A stretch of DNA of 64,000 nt from Sycon ciliatum (GCF_964019385.1 NC_088654.1:4857597-4921596); one strand, 5' to 3'; counted from the stretch's first letter, positions 10,497-20,805 are shown. Notes: generated from the sequence alone by a model not told the origin. A program made the numbers and translations.

Positions 10497-10677
10497 CCTT
10501 CGGTCATTGTGTTTGGCATATTCCTTTATCTCCATCAATTCCTTCTTCTGCGCTTCGGAGATAAACCGCGTGGCACAGCACTCCACACGAATTACATTGC
10601 AGCTGAGCGCTGCTTGGTGGCGTGGGATGCACTTGAGGAACATCTGGATTGACCATGGCCCAGTGTTGACAACGGGG
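10497..10677 (-). pseudogene. Truncated second CARD exon
   Basis: Similar to the CARD exon at 6466-6755 over its acceptor side (ATTGCATAG then CCCCGTT) and first three helices: KCIPRHQAAL, RVECCATRFIS, QKKELMEIKE, AKHNDRR. It then diverges into unrelated sequence that leads to a hammerhead on the same strand, so helices 4-6 are lost. About 50 bp of upstream intron-like sequence is also shared, which indicates segmental duplication rather than retroposition. Confidence 0.6.
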
Positions 10678-10829
10678 CTATGCAATAACACCGTACAGAG
10701 TGCATACAGTAGCCGTCAGTGAATAATAATCCAAAATGTGACAGATTATGCTTGAAAAGCAGTGGAATTGGCAGAACCATACAAACGTAGCTAGGAAGTA
10801 TTTGCAACGTAAAAAAGTCAATGTAGATA

Positions 10830-11290
10830 GATGCGAAACGAAATCCCAGTTAAATGCCCTTTGTGACTTAGTGTCCTTGCACTTTCGCAGACAAGTATCA
10901 GCTCTTGTTACTCTATTTAAACTTATACATAATATATCTCCAGAACACCTCCAGCATTTTCACCTTTCATTGTCTTCAAGTCCAAGAAGACCAAACAAAA
11001 TTAACATCAATTATCACGGTGTGCGTTTTTCTTCCCTCTTTTCCAACAAAGCTGCAATGCTATGGAATTGCCTACCGCCTTCTCTTACCGCTTTAACCAG
11101 CCTCCCCGAATTCAAGCATTCTCTCTATCAGCATTTTCGCCGATATATTCATTACACTGACGGTATCCCAACTCCTTAATTACCAGATTTTGTATGCCTC
11201 GATCTATTTCCTTAGCCTATCCTCGATTAACTGCTCCCTCTACATAAAGTTGTCATTTCATTCTTCTTGCAGGAGATCCCCTCGACAGGC
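10830..11290 (+). pseudogene. Non-LTR retrotransposon C-terminal fragment
   Basis: A plus-strand frame ending at 11179 contains SLHFRRQVSALVTLFKLIH, then a proline/arginine region, then FSNKAAMLWNCLPPSLTAL and FKHSLYQHFR. This is the conserved end of CR1/L2-type ORF2 proteins. It is 5' truncated. The following 110 bp to an A-rich tail near 11330 look like its 3' UTR, abutting the next element. Confidence 0.6.
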
Positions 11291-11323
11291 CCAAAGCCTT
11301 AGAGAAATCCTTAATTATATTAA

Positions 11324-11689
11324 AATTCAAAATACAAAAGGACTGTCACTTCTGCCTATCAAAAGCCCACACCCGTTAATACCTCTCCGAACGTGCTAAC
11401 CGGAGCCGTGCGAACCCGGAGGAAGGTTTTCTTCATCGGCAATATCACTCCTGGCTGTGAGGCGACATCTATTGTCAACTGGTGTAAAGAGCGAGATGTA
11501 GAGGTGCTTGCATGCTCCGTAGCCACATCGCGGTACTTTGGCACCTCCTACGCAAGACTTACCGTACCTGAGGAGACCACCAATCGGGTGATGGGTGAAT
11601 CTTTCTGGCCGGAGACTATTCAGCATGCTGTTCGGCCATGGAGGTTCAGTGACGGGGTGGGGGTGTCTGCGGACATCGCTACTCAGTGA
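11324..11689 (+). CDS. Non-LTR retrotransposon ORF1 (C-terminal part)
   Basis: Open from a stop at 11321 to TGA at 11687-11689. The sequence has the RRM-like nucleic-acid-binding fold of CR1-group ORF1 proteins: KVFFIGNITPG, a cysteine strand VEVLACSVA, and the closing SFWPE..QHAVRPWRF motif. No ATG precedes the conserved part, so the element is probably 5' truncated within ORF1. The frame is identical to that of ORF2, separated by one TGA (CAG TGA CTG) and 15 further bases to the annotated ORF2 start. Confidence 0.6.
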   Translation, partial: NSKYKRTVTSAYQKPTPVNTSPNVLTGAVRTRRKVFFIGNITPGCEATSIVNWCKERDVEVLACSVATSRYFGTSYARLTVPEETTNRVMGESFWPETIQHAVRPWRFSDGVGVSADIATQ

Positions 11690-11704
11690 CTGCTCTCTCC
11701 TTCC

Positions 11705-13415
11705 GTGGCTGCGTTGAACCCAGATGCAGCGCCATTCTTCTTCTTTCCCGAATCCTGTGTCTGTTCTAACCTTAACCCCAGTGCCAGGCCGTATGCTCCT
11801 CTGCGTCATCCAGCCGAGCAAGTGAAGGAGACTAGCTTCGAGAAGCTCCTATTGTATACAACAAACTGCCGTTCAATTGTCAATAAACATGCTGAATTGT
11901 CCGTAATCGTCGAACAACACCACCCTGATGTGATTTGCTTAACTGAAACTTGGCTAGAGCCTACTATACCTTTCTGTATTCCGGGATACCTAACCTATCG
12001 GCGAGACAGACCGCCTTGTGAAAACAAGTCTGGCACTACCTCCCGGGCATACGGTGGTGTTGCAATCCTTGTTCTAGAACACCGTTTTAGATCCATACGA
12101 TATCGCCCGGATCTACTCCGTCCTATGTGTGAGGCTGTATGGGTCCAGCTCACGCCCAGGTCAAGCCGTACTGAACCAATTGTCGTTTGCTGTACGTATC
12201 GACCGCCTTCAACCAGGAGCTTGGACATAACTCGCTACTGCGACATGATTGGTGATTCTCTCAGGATGATTCCTGTATCGTCCTCTCACGTCATCATTGC
12301 TGGAGATTTGAATGGGAAAAACAGCCTCTGGTGCTCAACAGACCATACATGCCCTGCTGGTGCTGCAATACAACGAGAGTTTGGCTGCTTTGGTCTTCAA
12401 CAACTGGTCGCCACAAACACGCACACCGCACCTTCAGGCAACCAGGCATGCTTGGACCTCATCTTCAGCAATCGTAGCCAACTAGTGTCGTCCATAGACA
12501 CAGCCTGTGCTCTGGGTGCATCGGATCACCTCCTCGTTTCATGCCAGTTTGATATCCCCATGGACCCGCTTCCCTCTTGTGCTTCATCCAGGGATTTTGT
12601 GCAGTCATCTTCTGCCCGTAAGTACAATTTTAAGAGAGTGACACCTACCACATGGGCGGGTATTAATGATGATCTAGCGGCAGTTGCCTGGCATACGGTT
12701 GTTACGTCAGATGTGGACGAATCACTTGCAAATATTCAGACTGTTCTAGACCGCATCTTTACGCAGCACATTAGTGTGCAGCACTACGACCGTTGCTCCA
12801 TCAGGGATACAGGGAGATCACGCCTGTCGAAACAACTTCCGCCCTGGATTAATGCGGAATTGAAAGGTGCTATCCGTCACAAGGCGGAACTTCACAGTCG
12901 GAGTAGGAAGTACCCAAGTCCTGTCAACAAATATCTGTTTAAAAAGCAACGAAATATTGTGAGGTCGCTGTCCCGGAAATGTCACCGGGAGTATATCCGA
13001 AAGCTGCAGGTCCTGATTTGCGATACCAGTAATCACCCTTCATTGCATCAATTCATTCGCATGCAGAGATCTTCGGGAAATAGCCCTGGAATACCTGACC
13101 TCGCATCAAATGGAAAGTTGGCAGCAGACCCTGCAGCTAAAGCTGCAGCTTTGAACGAGCAATTTGCATCAGTGGCGGTTGTTGACGACCCGCGCATACC
13201 ATTGCCGTCCTTAGACCAACACCCTTGCCTCCCGAATGCGTTTCGTGCTCCGATAATAACCACAGCTGGAGTGCGCAAAGCTATTGCGAAGCTTAAGCTT
13301 AACAAATCGCCTGGTATGGACGGCATTTCCAATGAAGTTGTTAAGGCTCTAGCACCATCATTATCATATCCTTTATGTCTTCTATTTAATTTGTCTTTCA
13401 GAAAAGGGAAGTTTC
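11705..13415 (+). CDS. Non-LTR retrotransposon ORF2, endonuclease and RT start
   Basis: The APE-type endonuclease has its catalytic landmarks in order: N of TNCRSIVN, E of LTETWL, YRPPS, AGDLNG, and GASDHLLV. A linker and the first RT block (KLNKSPGMDGISNEVV) follow. Coding ends at 13415 where a hAT element begins. The frame has no ATG before residue about 140, so initiation is unclear; readthrough or reinitiation after ORF1 is possible. Removing the 674-bp insertion and one copy of its 8-bp duplication leaves the frame continuous with 14098-15425, giving about 1012 codons without a stop. The insertion is therefore the only lesion seen in ORF2. Confidence 0.85.
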
Positions 13416-14089
13416 TAGTGTTGAAACGATCTCACCGGGTACTCGTTAGCTCGCTCGCCATAAACTCGGCTCGTTTGTGCGGCCAGCTCGTTTGCACTAA
13501 CGAACACCGTACACCGTACTCCGTACACATGGCAGTACATGTTGACCGGGGAGTCGTAGAATATTTTACGACTCCCTGGTCGATCAAGAGTCCAGTCCCG
13601 CGCAAAATGAAAATCATTCGCAGTTACTCTGACACCTGCACGACACTGAGTTGTTTCAGTTGTCGTTGCAGCTTTGGTGGACTCTACTGATGTCTTGCTC
13701 CGCATCTGCTGACCTGTCGCAGGATAATATGCTTCGGTCACCTCTCCATTCGAGTGAAAGTTACGCTGAGTCGTTTGGAAGTTTTCTCCCGCGATGCAGC
13801 GAAGAACAGGGCTACTTGCAATCTTTGCAAAAGGGTCTATTCTTACAAAGGCTGCTCAACGACGGCGCTGAAAAGACATCTCGACACCAAACAGCAGTTC
13901 GAAGTGAAGCAGCAGCAACCCCAAATGCCGGTGGTGATATTTGAACCAGCTGAAAAAAAAATCGAATTTTAGAAAAAAATTCAAAAAATCGTATTTGCCA
14001 CATCAATGAAACTCGTTAGCTCGCTCGATAGCTTGCTCGTTAGTGGAACTGATCGCTCGTTTGTTATAGATACGCTCGTTTCAACACTA
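13416..14089 (+). mobile_element. hAT-type transposon inserted in ORF2
   Basis: The element is 674 bp with perfect 14-bp inverted ends TAGTGTTGAAACGA and flanking 8-bp duplications GAAGTTTC (13408-13415 and 14090-14097). End sequence TAGTG and an 8-bp duplication are hAT hallmarks. Internal GCTCG-rich subterminal repeats (CTCGTTAGCTCGCTCG) occur at both ends and may be transposase-binding sites. It carries only a BED finger remnant and no transposase, so it is non-autonomous. The intact ends and duplication suggest a fairly recent insertion. Confidence 0.9.
13754..13972 (+). pseudogene. BED-type zinc finger remnant of hAT transposase
   Basis: A 72-residue frame contains CNLCKRVYSYKG followed by TTALKRHLDTK. 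This is the BED finger pattern C-x2-C...H-x(3-5)-H, but the second histidine is replaced (QQ follows DTK). BED fingers are the DNA-binding module of hAT transposases. The frame ends within low-complexity sequence, and no RNaseH-like catalytic domain is present. Confidence 0.65.
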
Positions 14090-14097
14090 GAAGTTTC

Positions 14098-15425
14098 CAT
14101 CGGCATGGAAAGTGGCCAAAATAACGCCGATATTTAAGGGCAAAGGTAGTAAAGCTACTCCTGGAAATTACAGGCCAATCTCTCTCTTATCATGCATTTC
14201 AAAATTATGTGAACGAATATTTTATGATCAGTTGTATAGCCATGTTGCCCCTGCCATTCACCCTGCTCAGTCTGGCTTTCGTCGTGGAGACTCGACTTCA
14301 CTGCAGCTGACTCGCCTTGTACAGGACATTATCGGAGCAAGAGCAGAAAAGTTGTACACGGGCATTTGCTTCTTCGATCTTGCAAAGGCGTTCGACACAG
14401 TGTGGCATAGAGGTCTCTTGAGGAAGCTTCAAGTCATATTTAACATCTCTGACACACCGTTGAAGTGGATAGAGAGCTATCTTTCTGGGAGAAGCCAGTT
14501 TGTGTCCGTGTCGGGAGCAGACTCTCCAAAGCTACCCGTGCTGTCGGGGGTGCCTCAGGGCTCAATTCTTGGACCATTGCTTTTTGTTTTGTATGTTAAT
14601 GATCTACCAAGTCATGTTTCTGGAATGTCATTGTTTGCTGACGACACAGCTGCTTTGCGCCACAGTAAAACTGTCAAACAGCTTGAGTCAGAGTTGCAAG
14701 ACGCGATAAATATGATTGTCACCTGGATGTCCAGTTGGAGGCTTCAGCCAAACGTTTCAAAAACCAGAGTACTGTTTCTAACAGATTCTGCCTCAATGTT
14801 TAAGTTCACCTTTCCCAATTCACCCACAGAAATTCAGACGGTAAAGGAGCACAAACACCTAGGGGTAATGTTCGATTCATCCATGTCCTGGTCGGCTCAT
14901 GTAGATTACATTTGTAATAAAGTCAGCCGTGCTCTTGGCTATATTAAAAGTCATTGTAAACATCTCTCTATTCCGTGCCGTTCCGCTATATATAAAATTT
15001 ATCTCCTTCCATTGTTTGAATATGCTGCCACAGCCTGGTGTGGCCTAGCTAAGGTCTTATCCGATTCCATTGAAGTTCATCATAAGAAAGTTCTAAAAAT
15101 TTTGTTCTCGAAGAAACCTTCCTTTCCCTCCAATGAGTTGTACTTATTAGCTCAGACTACTCCGTTAGAGCAACGCCGACTAACTTGCCTCTGTATATTG
15201 GTTCATCGAATTCTCTTGGGTTGTGTTCCTGAACATATAAAGCCTTATAACTGGTTTGTTTCGGGCCGCTCAACCAGAAACAAAGTGTCTCTTCCCAAGG
15301 CCAAGTCAACGCAATTCACAAGATCGCCATTCTTCCAGGGCTACTGTGCATGGCTACAACTTCCCGAATCAGTGAAGACTTCTGCATCATTGAAAGAATT
15401 TAAAGTTTATCTGAGGGCCTGCTGA
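14098..15425 (+). CDS. Non-LTR retrotransposon ORF2, reverse transcriptase and C-terminus
   Basis: RT motifs are complete: KITPIFKGKGSK and NYRPISLLS, motif A FFDLAKAFDTVW, motif B GVPQGSILGPLLF, motif C SLFADDTA with both aspartates, then WRLQPNVSKT and HLGVMFD. A thumb and C-terminal region with KIYLLPLFEYAATAWCGL and VHHKKVLKILF follows. It is the continuation of 11705-13415 in the same frame after the hAT insertion. It resembles the elements at 30.8-34.1 kb and 48.8-50.0 kb. I place it in the CR1/jockey group without naming a clade. Confidence 0.9.
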
Positions 15426-15610
15426 TGACTGAGTGCACCATAATAATAATACTTGCAAGTAAAAACTAATCAATATAGCTTTTCGGCTGTTTCCTTTTCA
15501 TGTATATAATCTTCTCCTTCTTTTACCATGGTTGGCTATCACCCACATCTTCCCGTTTTGGCTGCCATCGGAAGCCATAAGATGTTGAATAAATAAATAA
15601 ATAAATAAAA
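15426..15610 (+). mobile_element. 3' UTR and (AAAT)n tail of the non-LTR element
   Basis: Contains the tail block 'accatggttggctatc' shared with tails at 49.9 kb and, inverted, at 30.9 kb. It ends in (AAAT)n at about 15590-15610. This microsatellite tail replaces poly(A), as is usual for CR1-group elements. Confidence 0.75.
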
Positions 15611-15778
15611 AACATCATAGCACTTCCGCGAAGTCACTTCTCCATATCTTTATCCACATATTAAACGGGCATGAAACAGGCCAGAAAAATGTCTGTTCAC
15701 CTAACCTAGCCATCTGCCCTCATACCTAAAATTCTTTTTAAAGCACCAAGATGTTCCGATATTGGAGTACATGTGTAA

Positions 15779-15950
15779 TGGGTAGCCGAGTGGTAGGCGC
15801 GGTGAAATCAACAAGAATTACTTTTATTCTACTTTCAGGTACACACCTGAGATATAATTATTAGTGAAAGAAGAAGCGGCAAAAATAAATAACTTTCTCT
15901 CCGGTGCTCACCTAGAGGTTGAATCCTTCTTCTTCGAGTTAGCTTTCATT
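15779..15950 (+). mobile_element. SINE-like repeat with class II tRNA-like head, copy 1
   Basis: Starts with GGTAGCCGAGTGGTAGGCGC, which looks like the A box and D-arm of a tRNA-Ser/Leu. A B-box-like GGTTGAATCC lies about 140 bp downstream, a wider spacing than in normal tRNAs. A hairpin CAGGT/ACCTG lies between. The same unit recurs at 19392-19555. In both cases a hammerhead follows (about 320 bp away here, 40 bp away in copy 2). Confidence 0.5.
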
Positions 15951-16272
15951 GCTATCTAATCTAATCTAATCTAATCAAAACAGAAAAAGCGCAGCTGCTT
16001 TTATGCAGCAGACGCCGTACGCTTATATGCGGAGATACACTAAAATTAATATACATAAGGTCGTTCCGTATTGCTTCCGTATTAGTTCCGTACTGCTTCC
16101 GTATTGGTCGGGCAGGGATACTACACATGTATATGTAGCTGGTAGACCAGCTTGGGGTGTCTCGTCGCAGCATGGCCAAATATGGGCATTACCGCTGATT
16201 TACCGTCAACCACCACACCATAACCACGCTCTCAGTAACAAAGTGTTATTTTTGCCATTCTACATTATACAC

Positions 16273-16314
16273 CTTCACTGACGAGAGTTTTATACTGGAA
16301 ACAGCTGTATGAAG
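16273..16314 (+). ncRNA. Hammerhead ribozyme downstream of SINE-like unit, copy 1
   Basis: Stem I CUUCA (16273-16277) with UGAAG (16310-16314). Core CUGACGA (16278-16284), which satisfies CUGANGA. Stem II AGU with ACU and a G·G at its base. GAAA (16298-16301), then C-G closing loop AGCU, and cleavage after GUA. It aligns with the better fold at 19592-19635, including the flanking 'accttcactga'. Confidence 0.6.
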
Positions 16315-16736
16315 AAATTCAGTATTAACGGGTTTGTCGCTTTGCTGGTGGTTGATGAAAAATCTGTACACAACCGAATATTGCATAATTATTACCCCTT
16401 TATTTATTGCCATACATTGCTGAAAGTCGACAAGATCATGGAACAGAGCAACGTTGTCTTTGTGTTTGAGTGGGTCGAAGCCAGTTTCATCTTGAACAAT
16501 ATCCAAAATCTGAGAACTGACATGGTCCAAGTTTGAAGTCAACAAAACAGCCAGGATTCTGCTTTCAGGGCCCTGGTTGGCTGGGAAAGGTTAAATTATA
16601 AACTTTATTGTTCGCTGAAGATAATCGATAATACCAGATTGCCTGTTACATGACGGTAGCAGTACAAGCTTTAACAGTAGAATGATAGTATGGACCAGGT
16701 TTATGTACATCTACGGCTGACATTGAAGGCATTGTG

Positions 16737-16790
16737 TTTGTGTGTGTGTAGGGAAGGGGGGGGGGGCGTGTGTGTGTGTGCGCGCGCACG
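16737..16790. repeat. (GT)n/(G)n low-complexity tract
   Basis: GT repeats interrupted by an 11-base G run near 16756-16766. It precedes the hAT-type element at 16803. Confidence 0.7.
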
Positions 16791-16802
16791 ATTGTTGTGC
16801 GT

Positions 16803-17759
16803 TAGGCCTTGACAGATTATGGTAATATTTTCGTGAAAATATGCTTTTTGCATTGCTGAAAAAATTGCAAAATGATGCTATTTTTATGCTAAAAGTTATC
16901 ATATTATGCCGCATTAAGCGGGATTCACAGAAACGTTTTTTGCGATGTGACACGCGATGCGACAGGCGCGAAACCGGGAAAACCCCAAATCGCAGCCATG
17001 TCGCACCCCACGCAACTGCCGCAACTGGGCCATCGCAGAATTTGAGCTTGGCTCGAGCTTGGCTCAACTTTTGCGATGCGATGCGATGCGACAAGCGATT
17101 TGGCATCCGATTTTGACCTTTTCTACAGCAAAGTTGTACAAAGGTGCAAGAGTTACCTATAAATTTGTACAGGTTGTACCAACCCTCGCAAAAATCATGG
17201 TGACGTACTCAAATCAGCAAGACTTTGCAAAACTTTGTCGCATCGCTGACTTCTTTTGTGAATGGTATTTCGCGAGTTCGCATCGCACGCGCCCGTCGCA
17301 GATCGCGTCGCATCGCGTGTCGCATCGCAAAAAAGCTTCTGTGAATCCCGCTTTATGCTCACATATGCTGCTAATGTATAATGGTTCTGTGCAAAATAAC
17401 AGGGGAATTTTTTTGTAGAGGGCGTTGTACTGTAGTAGCAAAAGTTCAATGGGCTCAACGCACCGTCCGACCTAGCTACGACCGTCACTGATTGTAGTGG
17501 ACTGGACATGTTATCAAGGGAGTCGTAAACCTACGCCTTTCTGGTGCATCTACTTGTACTTGTACTTCTAGACCATGTACAACCAAGAGTACATACATGG
17601 GGGTTATGTACTCTTGGTACAACTGTATGGAATTTGATGCGAACAGGCGGATTATTCCAATTTTATGCGATTCGTATGCAACTTGCCTCGAATTATGCGA
17701 TTATTCGATTTGGTAGGAATTATGCGAAAAATTATGCTAGCATAATCTGTCAAGGCCTA
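16803..17759. mobile_element. Non-autonomous hAT-type element with nested inverted repeat
   Basis: Ends TAGGCCTTGACAGATTATG and its inverse (17741-17759) are flanked by 8-bp duplications TTGTGCGT (16795-16802 and 17760-17767). There is no transposase. Inside, a second inverted repeat of about 47 bp starts near 16917 (AAGCGGGATTCACAG) and returns near 17353, separated by GCGATGCGAC-rich sequence, so a second element or foldback is nested in the first. Confidence 0.8.
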
Positions 17760-18025
17760 TTGTGCGTGTATGTGTGTGTGCACTGGAAGGTCTCTGCTGC
17801 ACGCGCTGAGAGTCAGCAATTCCAGAATTTGGTAAAACAATGACGTATGCACGATACCTACCTCTGCTGCAGCCATAACCGCGGCGACAAAAGTCATCGA
17901 CGTCATTCACCACCCGTTGCACATGTACACACAAGAAGCAACACAAAAATAGACGTGGCACATCATGAGTGATGTAGAAATGGAAAACATTCTTTAGAAC
18001 AAAAGTTTCGGAGGCAGCAGTTTTA

Positions 18026-18050
18026 AAGGGGAACTGTCACCAAATATGGT
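18026..18050 (+). repeat. Orphan terminus of a TTAA-type element
   Basis: TTAAAGGGGAACTGTCACC resembles the termini of the TTAA element at 27978 (AGGGGAAGTTCACCC). I found no matching opposite end nearby, so this is a solo terminus or a fragment. Confidence 0.4.
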
Positions 18051-18185
18051 CTTTATTTTGTCTTATAAGAAGAAAAGAGTACCAAAGAGCTACAATTACC
18101 GACGAGGAGACAACAGTCGTAAAATAGCAATGAAATTATCAATTGTGCACTCATAACCATGTATAAACAATTTAAATGAAACAAT

Positions 18186-18222
18186 TCCAGAACGTTTTCG
18201 TGTGACTATCAGCAGTGGAACA
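18186..18222 (-). ncRNA. Degenerate hammerhead downstream of Penelope C-terminus
   Basis: Stem I UUCCA with UGGAA, GAAA and self-complementary AACGUU are retained. The core reads CUGAUAG with an extra CUG before it, so catalysis is unlikely. It lies about 195 nt beyond the Penelope stop at 18417, the same arrangement as at 7.2 and 37.9 kb. Confidence 0.5.
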
Positions 18223-18398
18223 TCGTCACATAGTAAGAATCACTGAAACAACCAGTTATATAGCTAGAGTAATATGAAAAGAAGCGTGAGAATGCAGCAC
18301 AGCTAGCGGTTATGCATAGCGCGTGTAGTGTGAACCTTTGCAGTGTATCTGAGAATGGTAGCAGTAGATGAATGTGGCAGCTGTGAGTGCAGGTGGAC

Positions 18399-19073
18399 AA
18401 AACTGGTGAGTGCGTATTATTTAAAAAGTGTGAGTGCTACAACATTTCCCTTTTGCTTGCATAGAACAGGGTCACGTGTGCGAATGTATACAGCTTCCAA
18501 CACCTGCAACTGCTTAAAGAAACGTGCGCAACAAGTAACACTAAAACAGGAATCGTCAAACACCTTACGACAATCCGGACTGGACACCAAATGCTTGTAG
18601 ATGGCAGACTTGCTCTTGTCGATGTCGAACTCCTCCTCGTCAGTATCACTCTCATCCTCCGCTTCCCGTTCCCGCTCACCCTTGCTTTCCTCCTGACCAT
18701 CCTGTTCATCCCCATCATCATCCTCCATCTCCATCTCCTCATGCCATCGCTTCTTTCTCCTTGACGTGTTCACTGCTGCGCCCGTACTTTCACCTGCCGC
18801 TACTGGTTCCGCCGTCTCGATTTTTCTCAGTCGTGTCTCCGCTAGTCTCTGGCTTCTCCTCAGATTCGTTTTCCTCCATTTTCGTTTCGTTCTCCTGGTG
18901 ATCTTTCCGTTACCGCCGTCGGGTTTGTTAACGAACGATCGTCCGGCGGTCTCCCATGCCGTGGTGTTGTCGTCAAGAGTGACACCAGATTCATGTGTCC
19001 TGTTCTATGCAAGCAAAAAGAAAATGTTGTAGCACTCACACTTTTTAAATAATACGCACTCACCAGTTTTGAA
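18399..19073. repeat. Inverted duplication of the Penelope 3' coding end
   Basis: About 75 bp at 18399-18474 is present in reverse at 18999-19073. The plus-strand arm encodes the same PVLCKQKENVVALTLFK ending followed by a stop. Two copies of the element's 3' end therefore face away from each other around the linker. Inverted and tandem partial copies are a known feature of Penelope-like insertions. Confidence 0.7.
18417..18773 (-). pseudogene. Penelope-like element C-terminal fragment
   Basis: The minus-strand frame has an acidic low-complexity linker (DDDGDEQDGQEE...), then the conserved block SAIYKHL, SPDCRKVFDDS, LQVLEAVYI and DPVLCKQKGNVVALTLF before the stop. This block matches the C-termini at 7451 and 38162. 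The GIY-YIG and RT domains are absent here. The coding end is included in an inverted repeat whose other arm is at 18999-19073. Confidence 0.65.
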
Positions 19074-19235
19074 CTGCCACAGTGGCGAGGCGTATTCAAT
19101 GGTGGGTCGGACATAACCAGTATAAAGCCGGTTTGTAACTTCCGGCGTTAGGCGGCTCGACATGTGGGCAAGTAGTTACGCCATAGCATCCACTCCCACC
19201 AACAGTTCCTTTAGAATCAGCTCCTGTGATTACAT

Positions 19236-19370
19236 TGGAGTATACTGAACAACAGTACGGACGTTCTACACCTACCTGGCGATCAGCTCTAGCAAATCTC
19301 GCCTTCGCACTCCAACAGCCTTCCAACTTGGAACGGTTCTAAGTTTTAGAAATAACATAAGGAGGGGAAG
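19236..19370. repeat. Dispersed repeat A, copy 2
   Basis: Similar to 9957-10260 around 'ccaacttgga' and 'aggaggggaag'. It ends just before the second SINE-like unit. Confidence 0.5.
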
Positions 19371-19391
19371 TAACCGGTGGTATTAGTGGGT

Positions 19392-19555
19392 ATGTAATGG
19401 TAGCCGAGTGGAGGCGCGGTGCAATCAACACGAGTTAGCTTCCATTATTCTTCTCTCAGGTACACACCTGGGATATATTACAAGTAAAAGAAGAAGCGGC
19501 AAATAAATAGAACTTTCTCTCCGGTGCACACCTGGAGGTTGAATACTTCTTCTTC
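19392..19555 (+). mobile_element. SINE-like repeat with class II tRNA-like head, copy 2
   Basis: GGTAGCCGAGTGGAGGCGC head, then the 'caggtacacacctg' hairpin and a B-box-like GGTTGAATACT. It is colinear with 15779-15950 throughout. A hammerhead starts 37 bp beyond its end. Confidence 0.5.
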
Positions 19556-19591
19556 TCGGCTTGGTCTATATTTTTATTCATTCAACATCTA

Positions 19592-19635
19592 CCTTCACTG
19601 ATGAGCTATGTATTAGCGAAACCGCTGTCTGAAGG
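19592..19635 (+). ncRNA. Hammerhead ribozyme downstream of SINE-like unit, copy 2
   Basis: The best fold in the window. Stem I is CCUUCA (19592-19597) with UGAAGG (19630-19635), six perfect pairs. Core CUGAUGA is at 19598-19604. Stem II is GCUA with UAGC around loop UGUAU. GAAA is at 19618-19621, followed by a C-G pair closing CGCU and the canonical cleavage triplet GUC at 627-629. All conserved positions match the type I hammerhead. Confidence 0.85.
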
Positions 19636-20570
19636 AGTTTATCAATATCGTCTACGGAAGTGTCCACGCAATGGTGATGGTTGTGTGCAGGAGGGTCTAG
19701 TCGCCTAAAGAGCGCAGTTCAATGGTGGAGGTGACTCAACATTTTCTCCAATGGCCGAGAGCTCTGTCGCACCCTGCAATAATATTTAAAAATATAAGAT
19801 TAGTTTAAAGTAGTCTTCATTCCATTGATACGTAGATTCACTGATGAATGTAACAGAACACAGTTCCTTTAAGAACAAATTCTCTCTTTCCCTTTCGTTG
19901 CGTGCCTTGCGATCATCGTGTAACGCTTTACACATACATGTACAATCATGTACATATCGACATATCATAGGAAATGCTTACGGAGCAATTAGTCCTCCTT
20001 GTAGCTACATGTACATGTATAATAAAACTGCTGTATCAGAAACTCTTACCGTAAGACCTCTCTATAAAGTGGTGCTCTTGCACAGCCTACTAAAGCTGAA
20101 CTGGTGAGGGGTGACGTCCCAAAAACACTGTCTACATGTATTGAGCAGCGTGTGCTGCTATCTTGCGTGTTTGCCCAGTGGAAGGTTCGTCGGACTTTTC
20201 GTTTGCTCCAGACGAAGTCGTGAGTCAGCCAAGTGTCAACTCATTTGGTAGAAAGCGCGGGCTCCGATGATCGGAGCAGAGAATGACTTTATTTGATTGT
20301 ACCTGTACGTGTGCATGTACCTGCAAAAGGGGCAGCACATCCTGCCCAGTCCACGCTTCATGAAATAATGCAGCTAGGTCTGTGGAGAATTGACAGGACA
20401 ATTCTGGAGTGATATGCATCCCTCTCGAATCAGTCCAGAGACGTTTTTCGACTTATGTGTACTCGTTTAACGAATAGTTCATGGATTGTAAAACTGGACA
20501 CTGGAAGTGATCAAAACAGTCCGTCATTTCAGGAACTAGTAACATTTCAGCTAATTGTTCCATGTTTACC
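19636..20570. other. No recognised gene
   Basis: Contains several ACATGT-type palindromic hexamers (19930-20025) and a small hairpin GCTCCGATGATCGGAGC at about 20260-20276. No coding evidence. Confidence 0.4.
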
Positions 20571-20805
20571 CATACTGACACCTCCTATGACATGCAACGT
20601 TTTACTTCAGAAGTGACGTGTGTCACGCGGTGAGACGGTGGGAAACGTCTGAGAATCTCTACATCTTATTCCCAGTCTAGGTGTTAATGGTTATTGCTAG
20701 CTGATACTAAGAAATGAGGATCAAGGTGCTACCAGTTGTGGTATCCTTGGTCCTCACATTCTTCTCATAAATTAATCCTTCACTTTCCACCCGAGTACAG
20801 TTACT

